From an uncultured Bacteroidota bacterium (GTDB lineage: Bacteria > Bacteroidota > Bacteroidia > B-17B0 > Aurantibacillaceae): a stretch of DNA of 64,000 nucleotides. Under the pieces are notes generated by a model that saw nothing but the letters and a program-made list of their open reading frames with translations, was not told the origin of the DNA and did not search any database. Shown in pieces: positions 40,621 through 50,231 of the stretch. Every line of letters starts with the position of its first letter. Within the stretch, counting starts at the first letter, position 1. The stretch covers positions 62,001-126,000 of the forward strand of contig CAITNS010000058.1 of the NCBI GenBank assembly GCA_903893815.1. Direction: 5' to 3'. The position numbers and the translations under genes are program-made.

Positions 40621-40814
40621 TGCTGCTTTAAAAATTCATCTTTTAAATGTAATAAACAAGTATTACAAACACAATTTGAATATTGCTTGGCAACATAAGC
40701 AATTTCTTTAGTGCTCAGCTGAATTTTTGAGCAATCACAAGCTACAATATTGTTGGGATTACAAATAAATGGTTGTTTGCAGCGTGGACAAGTGGTGTTA
40801 TTTTCGGTTTGCAT
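40617..40814 (-). CDS. Cysteine-rich CWC-type small zinc-binding-like protein
   Basis: TTCPRCKQPFICNPNNIVACDCSKIQLS...CVCNTCLLHLK. Confidence 0.7.
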   Translation of the reverse strand: MQTENNTTCPRCKQPFICNPNNIVACDCSKIQLSTKEIAYVAKQYSNCVCNTCLLHLKDEFLKQQ

Positions 40815-40822
40815 ATTAAAAA

Positions 40823-40918
40823 AATGGAACGCTGATGAAACGGATTAGGCTGATTTTAGCTGATTTTTTCACATGTGTAAATCGTGTTCTATCTGCGTCA
40901 TCCATATTCTATTCCATT
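40823..40918. repeat. GGATGA/ATCTG inverted word-repeat element, copy B
   Basis: AATGGAACGCTGATGAAACGGATTAGGCTGATTTTAGCTGATTTT / AAATCGTGTTCTATCTGCGTCATCCATATTCTATTCCATT. Confidence 0.75.
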
Positions 40919-40934
40919 ACATAAGTTTAAACAA

Positions 40935-40965
40935 AAAAACCTCCTCGATTTCACGAGGAGGTTTT
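40935..40965 (-). terminator. Terminator downstream of rpmF
   Basis: AAAAACCTCCTCG-ATTTCA-CGAGGAGGTTTTT. Confidence 0.88.
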
Positions 40966-40988
40966 TGAATATATCTTATTCAAAAAAA

Positions 40989-41180
40989 TTAAGCTTTTAC
41001 TGCTTTTTCCATTACTACTTTTCCTTTGTAGTAAAGTTTTCCTTCGAACCAGTGTGCACGGTGAAATAAATGAGCTTCACCTGTTGTTGTATCTTTAGCA
41101 ATCGTCATTGTTGGCGCTTTGTAAGTCGAACGACGAGAGTCTCTACGTGATCTGGATAGTTTTCGTTTTGGATTAGGCAT
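40989..41180 (-). CDS. rpmF: 50S ribosomal protein L32
   Basis: [23 protein letters not shown]. Confidence 0.96.
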   Translation of the reverse strand: MPNPKRKLSRSRRDSRRSTYKAPTMTIAKDTTTGEAHLFHRAHWFEGKLYYKGKVVMEKAVKA

Positions 41181-41191
41181 GGTATTTAATT

Positions 41192-41722
41192 TTAATTATT
41201 GTTAAACTTTATATTTTTTAATTTATCCCATTCAGGATTTTCACTCGGTTCTTCTTCTATTTTAAGTTCGTTATATTTAGCTAAAGTTTCTTCGTCACAC
41301 TCTACATCTATATCATTTTCGTCATCTTCGCAAGGCACTTTACGACTTGGTATAGATAATTCGATGTATTCGAATAAGTATTGTGCAAAGTTGGCTTCAT
41401 CAATCCCTTCTTTCAGCACCAATATTTCATCGTTACTTTCTTCAGGATTACCATGTTTGATGACTAATTTTTCTTGTCCAAAAATGGGAGAATTATAATC
41501 AACTAAACAACGGTCGCAGCTTAATTTTACAGTGCCTTCAAAAGTAAATAAAATATGCATCAACGTATTTTGCTTTACTAAATTAGCCTTTACCTGTATA
41601 TCGGCTTCGGTTATTTCACTTTCACTAAATTGTTCAAAGAACTTTCCTTTAATATCAAATTCAAATTGGTGTTCTCCCATTGATAAACCGCCAAACTGTA
41701 TTTTGTACTGACTTTTACCCAT
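41192..41722 (-). CDS. DUF177 (YceD) family protein
   Basis: [12 protein letters not shown], adjacent to rpmF. Confidence 0.88.
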   Translation of the reverse strand: MGKSQYKIQFGGLSMGEHQFEFDIKGKFFEQFSESEITEADIQVKANLVKQNTLMHILFTFEGTVKLSCDRCLVDYNSPIFGQEKLVIKHGNPEESNDEILVLKEGIDEANFAQYLFEYIELSIPSRKVPCEDDENDIDVECDEETLAKYNELKIEEEPSENPEWDKLKNIKFNNN

Positions 41723-41839
41723 AGCTTATTTTCCAAAATGGACGGCAAATATACACTTTTTTTCAATCTTATCAACAAATTAGCAAAAAACAATAGCATT
41801 TTCCTGAAATATGTAAATGGCTATTTTTTAGCCTTTTAA

Positions 41840-42448
41840 CTACTCATTGCTTTTCACTAAGCATTTTGGTAAAAACCACTTTCCTTTATAGTTTTCTATC
41901 AAAAACGCTTCGTTTTGACAAGAAATGTACTGATTTTGACTATTTTTCTTCAATTTCCATGCGTTTCCTTGCTTAATTTGTTCTATAATGAGGTTTTTCA
42001 ACTCTTCTTTTGACACATTTTTACTTTTTTCGCCAAATTCAAAGCCCAATTCATTGTTTCTTAAATCCATTACGCAAGCCAAACTATCCGCTCGTTCGCC
42101 AAATTCTTGATGATTTTTATAGAAAAAATATTCATTACCTTTTTCATGCGTTTTTCCTAGCTTTCTGAGTTTATCTATTTGCACATAACGGGCTAAATAG
42201 GCCATCGTAAAGGTATGTCGAAACGCATCTAATGTTCCTCCATTTTCGAAACCATCTAATTCCTTGGCACTTTTAACTTCTTTGTAAACATCCATTACTT
42301 CAGCCAAATGTTTTTGCACTCTTTTAGCAGCTAAAGGGTGTAGCATTGCCCAGCGGTATTCGTATTTACTTATTTCGTGTTGAGAAAATAAGGTTGCGGC
42401 AAAACCAATCATCAAACACATAAAAAAAATATACTTTGATTTTAACAT
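41840..42448 (-). CDS. Secreted DUF6973-like protein
   Basis: HPLAAKRVQKHLAEV...NGGTLDAFRHTFTMAYLAR. Confidence 0.55.
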   Translation of the reverse strand: MLKSKYIFFMCLMIGFAATLFSQHEISKYEYRWAMLHPLAAKRVQKHLAEVMDVYKEVKSAKELDGFENGGTLDAFRHTFTMAYLARYVQIDKLRKLGKTHEKGNEYFFYKNHQEFGERADSLACVMDLRNNELGFEFGEKSKNVSKEELKNLIIEQIKQGNAWKLKKNSQNQYISCQNEAFLIENYKGKWFLPKCLVKSNE

Positions 42449-42506
42449 TGGTTTGTTAGCAATAGTGTGGTTTAAAATGCTAAGTTAATCAATCCATTTC
42501 ATATCT

Positions 42507-42788
42507 TTGAAATTGATGGACTTTAAAAACGACATAGCAAAACGCTTTTTTAGCAAGCAAGATATTGGTGGTGCCGAAAGCATCAACGATTTGCGCGATA
42601 AGGAATTTAGCGGAAAATCGTTAACGGCAGAAGAAAAATTTGCACTAACAAACTTTGACAAATACAGATTAAAAATCTTAAATTCTCAAGAAAACGAAGA
42701 GCAATTTCATTTACATTACCGCCAAATACAAGTCATTTCAAACCTTGGTGACTGGAGAGAATTTTTAAAAGACGAATACAGTAAATAA
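42507..42788 (+). CDS. Small conserved-looking hypothetical protein
   Basis: Charged 90-residue ORF, likely starting at MDFKND. Confidence 0.55.
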   Translation: MKLMDFKNDIAKRFFSKQDIGGAESINDLRDKEFSGKSLTAEEKFALTNFDKYRLKILNSQENEEQFHLHYRQIQVISNLGDWREFLKDEYSK

Positions 42789-42806
42789 ATTCATCTAAAA
42801 TATACT

Positions 42807-42838
42807 AAAAAGTGCTTCCTAAAACGAAGCACTTTTTT
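42807..42838 (+). terminator. Rho-independent terminator
   Basis: AAAAGTGCTTC-CTAAAAC-GAAGCACTTTTTT. Confidence 0.88.
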
Positions 42839-42860
42839 ATTTTTATATTAATAATAACTT

Positions 42861-42868
42861 TACCTTTG
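42861..42868 (+). promoter_or_regulatory. Candidate -7 box TACCTTTG upstream of fbp
   Basis: Exact TAnnTTTG match 55 nt before ATG. Confidence 0.4.
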
Positions 42869-42923
42869 CAACACTTCGCTTTGTTTTACTTTAACAGGAT
42901 TATTAACTCAAAACATATTTAAC

Positions 42924-43937
42924 ATGTACGCAAAAACATTAGGTCAGTTTATTATCGAAAAGCAAAACGATTTCCCATTTGCTAAGGGCGAATTATCTCG
43001 TTTATTACGCGACATTGCTATTGCAGCAAAAATCGTTAATCGTGAAGTAACAAAAGCTGGTTTAGTAGAAATATTAGGTGAGACAGGCGACACCAACGTA
43101 CAAGGTGAACGCGTAAAAAAGCTAGATGTATTTGCGAACGATCAATTTATTGCAGCCTTAAAAGCAGGTGGCGAATGTTGCGCTATTGCTAGCGAAGAAA
43201 ACGAGGATATTATTCCTATTGATTCTGAAATTTCTAAAAACGCACGTTACGTTGTTGCCATGGATCCATTAGATGGTTCTTCAAACATTGATGTAAACGT
43301 TTCTATTGGAACTATTTTTTCTATATACCGTCGTGTAAGTTTAAACGGACCAGGTACTCACGAAGATTTTATGCAACGTGGCACTGAACAAGTAGCTGCT
43401 GGATATATTATTTATGGTTCATCCGCTATGTTGGTTTACACAACAGGTAAAGGTGTTAACGGATTTACATTAGATCCAAGTATTGGAGAGTTTTGTTTAT
43501 CTCATCCAAACATGGAAATGCCAAAAGATGGAAAAACATATTCTATTAATGAAGGAAACTATTTACACTTTCCAGAAGGTGTAAAAAAATATATTAAGTA
43601 TTGTCAAGAAGAAGACAAAGCAACTAATCGTCCTTACTCAAGCCGCTACATTGGTTCGGGTGTTGCTGATATTCACCGTAACTTAATTACAGGTGGTATT
43701 TATATTTATCCAACTACTACTAAATCTCCTAAAGGTAAATTACGTTTATTATATGAGTGCAATCCTTTAGCTTTTATTATTGAGCAAGCTGGTGGTGTTG
43801 CTACTGATGGCTACAAACGTATTATGGAGCAAGATATTACGGAATTACACCAACGCACGCCATTGTTTTTAGGATCAACAGAGATGATGAAAACATCGAT
43901 GAGTTTTATGGAAAAATTTAAAGAAGCTTCCGTTTAA
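42924..43937 (+). CDS. fbp: Class 1 fructose-1,6-bisphosphatase
   Basis: [48 protein letters not shown]. Confidence 0.97.
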   Translation: MYAKTLGQFIIEKQNDFPFAKGELSRLLRDIAIAAKIVNREVTKAGLVEILGETGDTNVQGERVKKLDVFANDQFIAALKAGGECCAIASEENEDIIPIDSEISKNARYVVAMDPLDGSSNIDVNVSIGTIFSIYRRVSLNGPGTHEDFMQRGTEQVAAGYIIYGSSAMLVYTTGKGVNGFTLDPSIGEFCLSHPNMEMPKDGKTYSINEGNYLHFPEGVKKYIKYCQEEDKATNRPYSSRYIGSGVADIHRNLITGGIYIYPTTTKSPKGKLRLLYECNPLAFIIEQAGGVATDGYKRIMEQDITELHQRTPLFLGSTEMMKTSMSFMEKFKEASV

Positions 43938-43994
43938 TTTAAAATTAAACCTCTCTTTTACTTTTTGGTTATTATTTAGTACATTAGTCTTTTA

Positions 43995-45413
43995 ATGAAA
44001 GAAATTAGTACTACAATACCAGAAAGTATCGTAAAAGAAGAATTTACACGTACTACCGAAAAAGCACATATCATTGCTTGTTGGATTGGTATTGTGTTAA
44101 ATTTAGTCTGGTTTTTAGGCGACTATTTAAGTATTCCAGAATATTGGATTCCTTTTCTAAATTTCAGAATAGCTGTTTCGGGTATCACCTTACTTCTACT
44201 ACTTCTAAAACATAAACTTAAGTTAAGTATCTACGATTGCCTGTTTGTTTTAGTGCTTGGCATTTCTGTGCAAAACGCTTATATGTGGAGCGTGATGGAT
44301 ATTCCGCATTTACAAAAACATGCTTTTGCTTACATGGTATTATTTATTGGTGTTGGTATGTTGGTGCTTTGGGAAATGAAACTATCTATCATACTATTGA
44401 TTACAACCATAATTAGTAATATTATCTTTTATGTTTTAAATAGTCCGTTAACCGTTGACGAATTTATTACTAATGGAGGTTTACTGGTTTTAACTGTATT
44501 AATATTTTGTGTGTTCCTTATCAGAAACCGCTATCGCTTAACTTATAAAGAAATTAAAAGTCGATTAGAATTAGAAAAATCGAAAGCACTCATTGAAATT
44601 CAGAAAGAAGAGGTTGACGAAAAAAATGAAGAAATTATTAGTAGCTTGAGATACGCAAAACGTTTACAAGAAGCCTTATTACCTCCTAAGAATTTGTTAG
44701 ATAGTTTTTTTAAAGACAATTATTTTATTTTATATAGTCCTAGAGATATAGTTTGCGGTGATTTTTACTGGGCGCGAAAAATAAAAACAACTCCAATTGA
44801 TGGGAGATCAAAAAACTATTTATTATTGGCTGTTGCAGATTGCACAGGGCATGGTGTTCCTGGAGCTTTTATGAGTTTACTAGGCTCAAACTTTTTACAT
44901 CAGAGTGCAGTAGAGAAAAATATTAACAGCCCAGCAGAAGCCTTAGATTTTTTAAATCAAAAAATTATTACAACTCTAAATCACGGATATGGTGATGTAG
45001 AAATTAGAGACGGAATGGATATTTCATTAGTAGCGATTGATTTAGAAAGCAAAAATTTAGCTTATTCTGGCGCTAATAATCCCATTTATATTGTTAGGGA
45101 TAAATCCTTAGAAACACTGAAGGCTAATAAACAAGCTATAGGCAACATGAACGACGTTGTATTACCTTACGACAATGTTGTAACACAACTGCAGCCTAAC
45201 GATTGCATCTATTTATTTACAGATGGCTATGCCGATCAGTTTGGCGGAGCAAAAGGAAAAAAATTAATGCGTAAACAGTTTGAAGATGTTTTGATTGAAA
45301 ACTCTGATAAACCTATGCACGTGCAGAAACTAGCCCTTGAAACTACTTTTAATAATTGGAAAGGTGATTTAGAACAAGTAGATGATGTGTGTGTAGTTGG
45401 TGTGAGGATTTAA
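43995..45413 (+). CDS. Membrane SpoIIE-family protein phosphatase
   Basis: N-terminal TM helices, coiled coil, PP2C/SpoIIE: LLPPKNLLDSFFKDNYFILYSPRDIVCGDFYW...VADCTGHGVPGAFMS. Confidence 0.92.
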   Translation: MKEISTTIPESIVKEEFTRTTEKAHIIACWIGIVLNLVWFLGDYLSIPEYWIPFLNFRIAVSGITLLLLLLKHKLKLSIYDCLFVLVLGISVQNAYMWSVMDIPHLQKHAFAYMVLFIGVGMLVLWEMKLSIILLITTIISNIIFYVLNSPLTVDEFITNGGLLVLTVLIFCVFLIRNRYRLTYKEIKSRLELEKSKALIEIQKEEVDEKNEEIISSLRYAKRLQEALLPPKNLLDSFFKDNYFILYSPRDIVCGDFYWARKIKTTPIDGRSKNYLLLAVADCTGHGVPGAFMSLLGSNFLHQSAVEKNINSPAEALDFLNQKIITTLNHGYGDVEIRDGMDISLVAIDLESKNLAYSGANNPIYIVRDKSLETLKANKQAIGNMNDVVLPYDNVVTQLQPNDCIYLFTDGYADQFGGAKGKKLMRKQFEDVLIENSDKPMHVQKLALETTFNNWKGDLEQVDDVCVVGVRI

Positions 45414-45431
45414 AAATTTCTAAATGTTTAT

Positions 45432-45776
45432 ATGCAAAAACAAATTATTTTTTCAGTTATTGTTCTATCTTTTTTATTTGGATCTTGTATTAAAAAAGTC
45501 GTTTGTGAAGGTACTGTCTTTTCAAAAAAAGGCACAGGCAATATACCCGTACCTAATGTTGTGGTATCAATACATCAATTTACGAGTGGATCTGATGAAC
45601 CTTTAAAAGGTAAATTTAATGTAACTACAGATGAGAACGGTCATTTCCTAATTTTTGAAAGAGCAGTAAGTAAAAATCGTTCTTTTTCGATAAGCTGTGA
45701 TTGTAATGAAGGATGGTATTATAAAAAGGATTTAAGCAGAGAAGACTTAAAACAGTATAATATTCATTTAAAATAA
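45432..45776 (+). CDS. Small lipoprotein with carboxypeptidase-regulatory-like domain
   Basis: Lipobox LFGSC; VTTDENGHFLIFE. Confidence 0.6.
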   Translation: MQKQIIFSVIVLSFLFGSCIKKVVCEGTVFSKKGTGNIPVPNVVVSIHQFTSGSDEPLKGKFNVTTDENGHFLIFERAVSKNRSFSISCDCNEGWYYKKDLSREDLKQYNIHLK

Positions 45777-45778
45777 AA

Positions 45779-45806
45779 AAGCCACTTACCCGTCGGTAAA
45801 TGGCTT
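45779..45806. terminator. Probable intrinsic terminator
   Basis: AGCCACTTACC-CGTC-GGTAAATGGCT with A-tract and T-rich flanks. Confidence 0.65.
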
Positions 45807-45827
45807 ATTCATTTTATAAAAATTAAA

Positions 45828-46289
45828 TTACATCGAAGCGTAATCGGTTGTTTTCACTACAGTTCCAGCATCATCCCACTGAGTCCAAGTGCCTACTTTT
45901 TCTCCGTCTTTATATTCCATTTGAAATAATTTATTTCCTTTATCGTCATAAACCATCCAAGTGCCATCTTTTTTATCGTTTTTGTAACGAGCCTCTGCAA
46001 TAGCAGCACCATTTACATTAAAGCGAGTCCATAAACCAAATTTTAAATTGTTTTCGTATTGTCCAACTTCCATTTTTTGGCCGTTCTCAAAATACTTCAC
46101 AGTTTCTCCTTCCAATTTACCATCCTTAATCGTTAAAACCCCCTTAATGGCTCCGCTCGCGTAATAAAGCGTTTGTTTACCCGTGTATGCCTTTTGATTT
46201 TGTGTATAAGAGCCATTATCAAAACTGATATCCTGAGAAAAAGCAATTTTTCCTAAGAATAAACACACTAAAAGAATTAAATTTTTCAT
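45828..46289 (-). CDS. Secreted MORN-repeat / YwqK-like protein
   Basis: Repeats YFENGQKMEVGQYENNLKFGLWTRFNVNGAAIAEARYKNDKKDGTW. Confidence 0.8.
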   Translation of the reverse strand: MKNLILLVCLFLGKIAFSQDISFDNGSYTQNQKAYTGKQTLYYASGAIKGVLTIKDGKLEGETVKYFENGQKMEVGQYENNLKFGLWTRFNVNGAAIAEARYKNDKKDGTWMVYDDKGNKLFQMEYKDGEKVGTWTQWDDAGTVVKTTDYASM

Positions 46290-46416
46290 GATTTCTGGTA
46301 TTAAATTGTGTAACTAAAAAATCATCTATCGATTTCTAGTACAATTATACCAAAATATACAATTATTTGTTACAACCGTAACAAATAATTAAACTTAACT
46401 TTACATTGGGATTTCC

Positions 46417-46764
46417 CTATTCAGATACTAAATCAATAGATAAACTACCCGAATTGGCTTGTAAGTCTTGTAAATTAAGGGTTTTAGAAGAATAGCCTAC
46501 TTGCGAAAACTCCAATGTTAAATTTTCATCGGTATTTACTTCTAAGTAAATGAAGAAGTTGCCATCTAAATCTGAATACACTGTTTTTTGACAATTTGTA
46601 CAAGCAATTTTAACACCTGCTAAATACTCATTGTTTTTAGGATCAATAATTTTACCACTTAAAATCATGGTTTTTGTTTTAACAAGCTTAGGCATTTCGC
46701 CTGAAAAGCCTAATACGCAAACAAATACAGTTAATATAAAAATTAATATGATTTCCTTTTTCAT
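46417..46764 (-). CDS. Carboxypeptidase-regulatory-like domain protein
   Basis: LSGKIIDPKNNEYLAGVKIACTNCQKTVYSDLDGNFFIYLE. Confidence 0.75.
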   Translation of the reverse strand: MKKEIILIFILTVFVCVLGFSGEMPKLVKTKTMILSGKIIDPKNNEYLAGVKIACTNCQKTVYSDLDGNFFIYLEVNTDENLTLEFSQVGYSSKTLNLQDLQANSGSLSIDLVSE

Positions 46765-46912
46765 GCGGTATTATTCATTTTCTTTTTTGTCACATGGTAT
46801 GCTGATCATAAAATTTTAGTTATGAAATTAGCATGATAATCAATTTAAATTGCAAATTAAGCCAACTGAGTTTAATTTAAGTTCACACCAATGTTACCAG
46901 ATTGTTAAGGAT

Positions 46913-47040
46913 GAAATAGAGCGCAGATGACATTGATAGTTATGATTAAATAAGATTTTTGTTTGGATATTAGTGAAACCAAGCAATACTACTAATCATA
47001 AATTATCTTAATCATCTGCGTTATCAGCTTTCTATTATTG
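46913..47040. repeat. GGATGA/ATCTG inverted word-repeat element, copy C
   Basis: GAAATAGAGCGCAGATGACATTGATAGTTATGATTAAATAAGATTTTT / AATCATAAATTATCTTAATCATCTGCGTTATCAGCTTTCTATTATTG. Confidence 0.7.
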
Positions 47041-47078
47041 TAAACTTTAATCTAACTTTACTGAATAGAATAAAAAAC

Positions 47079-47726
47079 ATGAAAACAGCTATTATTATAG
47101 GTTCAACTGGCCTTACAGGTAAAGCCTTATTATATCAACTTTTGCAAGACGATCAGTTTGATAAAGTCATCTTATTTTTAAGAAAAGAGTTAAACATCAA
47201 ACATGCTAAACTCATACAACATGCTGTTGATTTTAATTTGCTAGGTAATTATAAAGATCTAATAAAAGGAGATGTTGTGTTTTGCTGTTTAGGCACAACC
47301 ATTAAAACTGCTGGTTCGCAAGACGCATTTAAAAAAGTAGATTTCACTTATCCCACTGAGTTCGCGAAAATTGCCAAACAAAATGGAGTTTCAACTTTCT
47401 TACTTCAAAGTTCATTAGGTGCAGATGCTGCCTCCAACAATTTTTATTTAAAAGTAAAAGGAGAAACCGAACAAGCTCTCCAAAATTTATCTTTTAACTC
47501 CTTTGCCACCTTCAGGCCATCTATGCTTTTGGGAGAACGCACCGAATTTAGATTTGGAGAAACAATAGGAAAACTAGTAATGAGATTCTTCTCTATTTTG
47601 TTTATTGGAAAATTAAAGCGCTACAAAGCCATTCATGTAAACCAAGTAGCAAGTGCTATGATTAAACAATCAAAATCAAATAAACCAGGAAATACTGTTA
47701 TTGAAAACGAAGAAATAATGTATTAA
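47079..47726 (+). CDS. NAD(P)-binding oxidoreductase (HTATIP2-like)
   Basis: IIIGSTGLTGKALLYQLL; FRPSMLLGERTEFRFGE. Confidence 0.85.
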   Translation: MKTAIIIGSTGLTGKALLYQLLQDDQFDKVILFLRKELNIKHAKLIQHAVDFNLLGNYKDLIKGDVVFCCLGTTIKTAGSQDAFKKVDFTYPTEFAKIAKQNGVSTFLLQSSLGADAASNNFYLKVKGETEQALQNLSFNSFATFRPSMLLGERTEFRFGETIGKLVMRFFSILFIGKLKRYKAIHVNQVASAMIKQSKSNKPGNTVIENEEIMY

Positions 47727-48547
47727 TGAACGCTACTACTAATACTTTCGCGCTTCATAGGATTAACTGATAACACAGGAATGTTACTAGTTTCAACTAC
47801 TTTTAATGAAAGATCTCCAACAAACATTTCACCTAAACTTAAATCTTTTTTATTCATTTGAATAATGATATCACAGTCGTTATTATTGGCATAATTTACA
47901 ATGGCTTCGGCTACATTATTTGAAGTGATAGATTTGTTAGTGCAATTTACACCACGTTCTTTAATGAATTTTTTTACCTGATTTAAATAGGGCAATAACT
48001 CATTTTCATATTTTTCATCGCTTGGACTAAATACCGAAATGATTTTTATAGTTGCATTGTAATATTTAGCAAACTGAACAGCTGTGCCAACTTTTTCGCG
48101 ACTCTCGGCACTTAAATCAATATGAATTAAAATATTTCTACAATTATTTCTACTATCCACAGAACGAATTGTAATAATTGGACAAGGTGCTTGTTTGATA
48201 AATTTACCAACATTAGTAACACCCATAAAACTTCTAAATCTAACCTGTGTATCTAATCCAATTACAATCAATGCGCACTCAAGTTCTTCGGCAGTCTTAT
48301 CAATTAATTCGTAGATATCACCTTTTATATTCAAAAATTCAGCTTTTAATCCTGACTCGTTAGTTATTTTATCCACCATTTCTTCTAAATCTTTTTGATG
48401 ATCCACGTTGCTGTTTGGAGACGCGTGCATTAAAATGATTTTTGATTTAGTGAATTTGGCTAAATTATAAGATTGTTCAATTGCAATTAACGATTGTTTT
48501 GAAAAATCGATAGGAATTAAAATGGAGCTGTTTTCTTTAATTAGCAT
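47723..48547 (-). CDS. Tandem universal stress protein
   Basis: Two Usp halves (SILIPIDFSKQS; NILIHIDLSAES); start at MLIKENSS preferred. Confidence 0.9.
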   Translation of the reverse strand: MLIKENSSILIPIDFSKQSLIAIEQSYNLAKFTKSKIILMHASPNSNVDHQKDLEEMVDKITNESGLKAEFLNIKGDIYELIDKTAEELECALIVIGLDTQVRFRSFMGVTNVGKFIKQAPCPIITIRSVDSRNNCRNILIHIDLSAESREKVGTAVQFAKYYNATIKIISVFSPSDEKYENELLPYLNQVKKFIKERGVNCTNKSITSNNVAEAIVNYANNNDCDIIIQMNKKDLSLGEMFVGDLSLKVVETSNIPVLSVNPMKRESISSSVH

Positions 48548-48665
48548 AAGAGTTAATTTTAATAGATAGATAAATAAAAAACCAATTAATGTCAATTTAG
48601 AACAAATAGTTAAATTCTTCTTTTAAATAAAAAGAGAGAAACGTTAACTATAACAAATATATAAA

Positions 48666-50060
48666 TTAATTACTAAATATCTCAATTAAATAATTTGGGA
48701 CAACACCAAGTGCAATTGTAAAAAGCGAAGTTAATACCAATAACAACAAATGAGACGTTTCCATCTTCACTTCTTCATGCGAATCTTCTTGTTTAAAATA
48801 CATGGCAATTATGACTTTAAAATAATAATATACTCCAACTGCTGATGTTAAGATGGCCAACATGATTAACCATTTAAACGTAGTGCCAATCATCACCGTA
48901 AACACAAAATACTTAGCAAAGAAACCTGCCGTCACTGGAATACCTGCTAATGATAACATAGCAACTACCATACAAGCTGCCATAAATGGATGGCGTTTTC
49001 CTAAACCATTAAATGCTTCGATGTTTGAACTTCCTTTTGCTTTTGATACATTGTATAAAACCGTAAAGGCTGAAATAGAACCAATTGAATAAGCTAAAGA
49101 GTAATATAAAATGGCGTTAATGCTTGCAAAACTCTTTGTATGGGCTAGAATAGCCATTAACATAAATGCCGCATGGCTAATACTTGAATACGCCAACATA
49201 CGTTTTACACTTTGCTGAGTAGCCGCTGTAATATTCGACACGATTAATGATAAAGCAATAATTACTGCTAACACCATACTCCATATTTCGCTAATTCCAC
49301 CAAACACAATCACAAATAGTTGCATGAATGCTGCAAATGCAGCCGTTTTAACAATCGTACTCATTAAAGCTGTAATAACAGTAGGCGAGCCTTCGTAAAC
49401 ATCTGGAGCCCAAAAGTGAAAAGGAGCAGCACTTACTTTAAAACACATGGCAATTAAAACCATTAATACCCCTGCATAAAAGAACGCTGGCAAATCGCCG
49501 TTAGCATGACTAATAAATGCACGTATAGCCATTAAATCAAAACTACCCGTTGCGCCGTAAATTAAAGCGATACCAAATAATAAAAATCCTGAAGCAAATG
49601 AACCCATGATTAAATATTTGAATCCAGCTTCATTTGATGCTAAATCACGTTTACGACTTGCAGCTAATACATACATTGGAATAGAAAGAATTTCAACACC
49701 TAAAAATAAAGTAGTCATGTTTCTGAAAGACGTTAACATCAACGCACCAACTAATGCAAATAAAACTAATGCAAAATGGTCAGTAACATGATCTTCTTCA
49801 AAATAATCATTTGCTAAAATGAACCAGAAAAAAGCGGTTACTAAAATTACACCACTAAATGCTAACGACATGTCATTGAAATGAATCATGTTATTAAACA
49901 TTGGAATGGACATGTTATTTTGTCCCCACTCCATAAAGTTAGCAGCGTATGCTCCTAAAATTCCAACTAATACAATTGGATACAACAATTTTTTGAATTT
50001 AAAAATCTCAGCCAACATGGCTAAAATTCCTAGTGCACTAATTATAAAAAGACCTTTCAT
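48666..50060 (-). CDS. nuoN: NADH-quinone oxidoreductase subunit N
   Basis: Proton-antiporter fold, YSSISHAAFML; gene order. Confidence 0.95.
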   Translation of the reverse strand: MKGLFIISALGILAMLAEIFKFKKLLYPIVLVGILGAYAANFMEWGQNNMSIPMFNNMIHFNDMSLAFSGVILVTAFFWFILANDYFEEDHVTDHFALVLFALVGALMLTSFRNMTTLFLGVEILSIPMYVLAASRKRDLASNEAGFKYLIMGSFASGFLLFGIALIYGATGSFDLMAIRAFISHANGDLPAFFYAGVLMVLIAMCFKVSAAPFHFWAPDVYEGSPTVITALMSTIVKTAAFAAFMQLFVIVFGGISEIWSMVLAVIIALSLIVSNITAATQQSVKRMLAYSSISHAAFMLMAILAHTKSFASINAILYYSLAYSIGSISAFTVLYNVSKAKGSSNIEAFNGLGKRHPFMAACMVVAMLSLAGIPVTAGFFAKYFVFTVMIGTTFKWLIMLAILTSAVGVYYYFKVIIAMYFKQEDSHEEVKMETSHLLLLVLTSLFTIALGVVPNYLIEIFSN

Positions 50061-50231
50061 ATGTAGATATTATTGTTTTTTAGTTGTCATATGGTTTAGC
50101 CAGTTTATCTTCATTTGTGTTTGTGTTTTAGCAAACATGGCTATTTCATATGCTTATTTACGATTTTTATTATTTACGATTTACGATTGAAAAATTGTCA
50201 ATTGTAAATCAATTAAATTGTCAATTCTGTT
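50061..50231. repeat. nuoN-nuoM spacer with TTTACGA/AATTGTCAATTG word repeats
   Basis: ATTTACGATTTTTATTATTTACGATTTACGATTGAAAAATTGTCAATTGTAAATCAATTAAATTGTCAATT; outer CATATGGTTTAGCCA/TGGCTATTTCATATG. Confidence 0.6.

Noticed and set aside
40884-41069. 61-aa plus ORF
   Set aside because: Overlaps a word-repeat element, the terminator and antisense rpmF
45424-45606. 60-aa plus ORF
   Set aside because: Out-of-frame overlap with the 45432..45776 lipoprotein
45828-46289. YwqK-type MORN protein as part of a toxin-antitoxin pair
   Set aside because: Has a signal peptide, no adjacent toxin candidate; the antitoxin naming is historical
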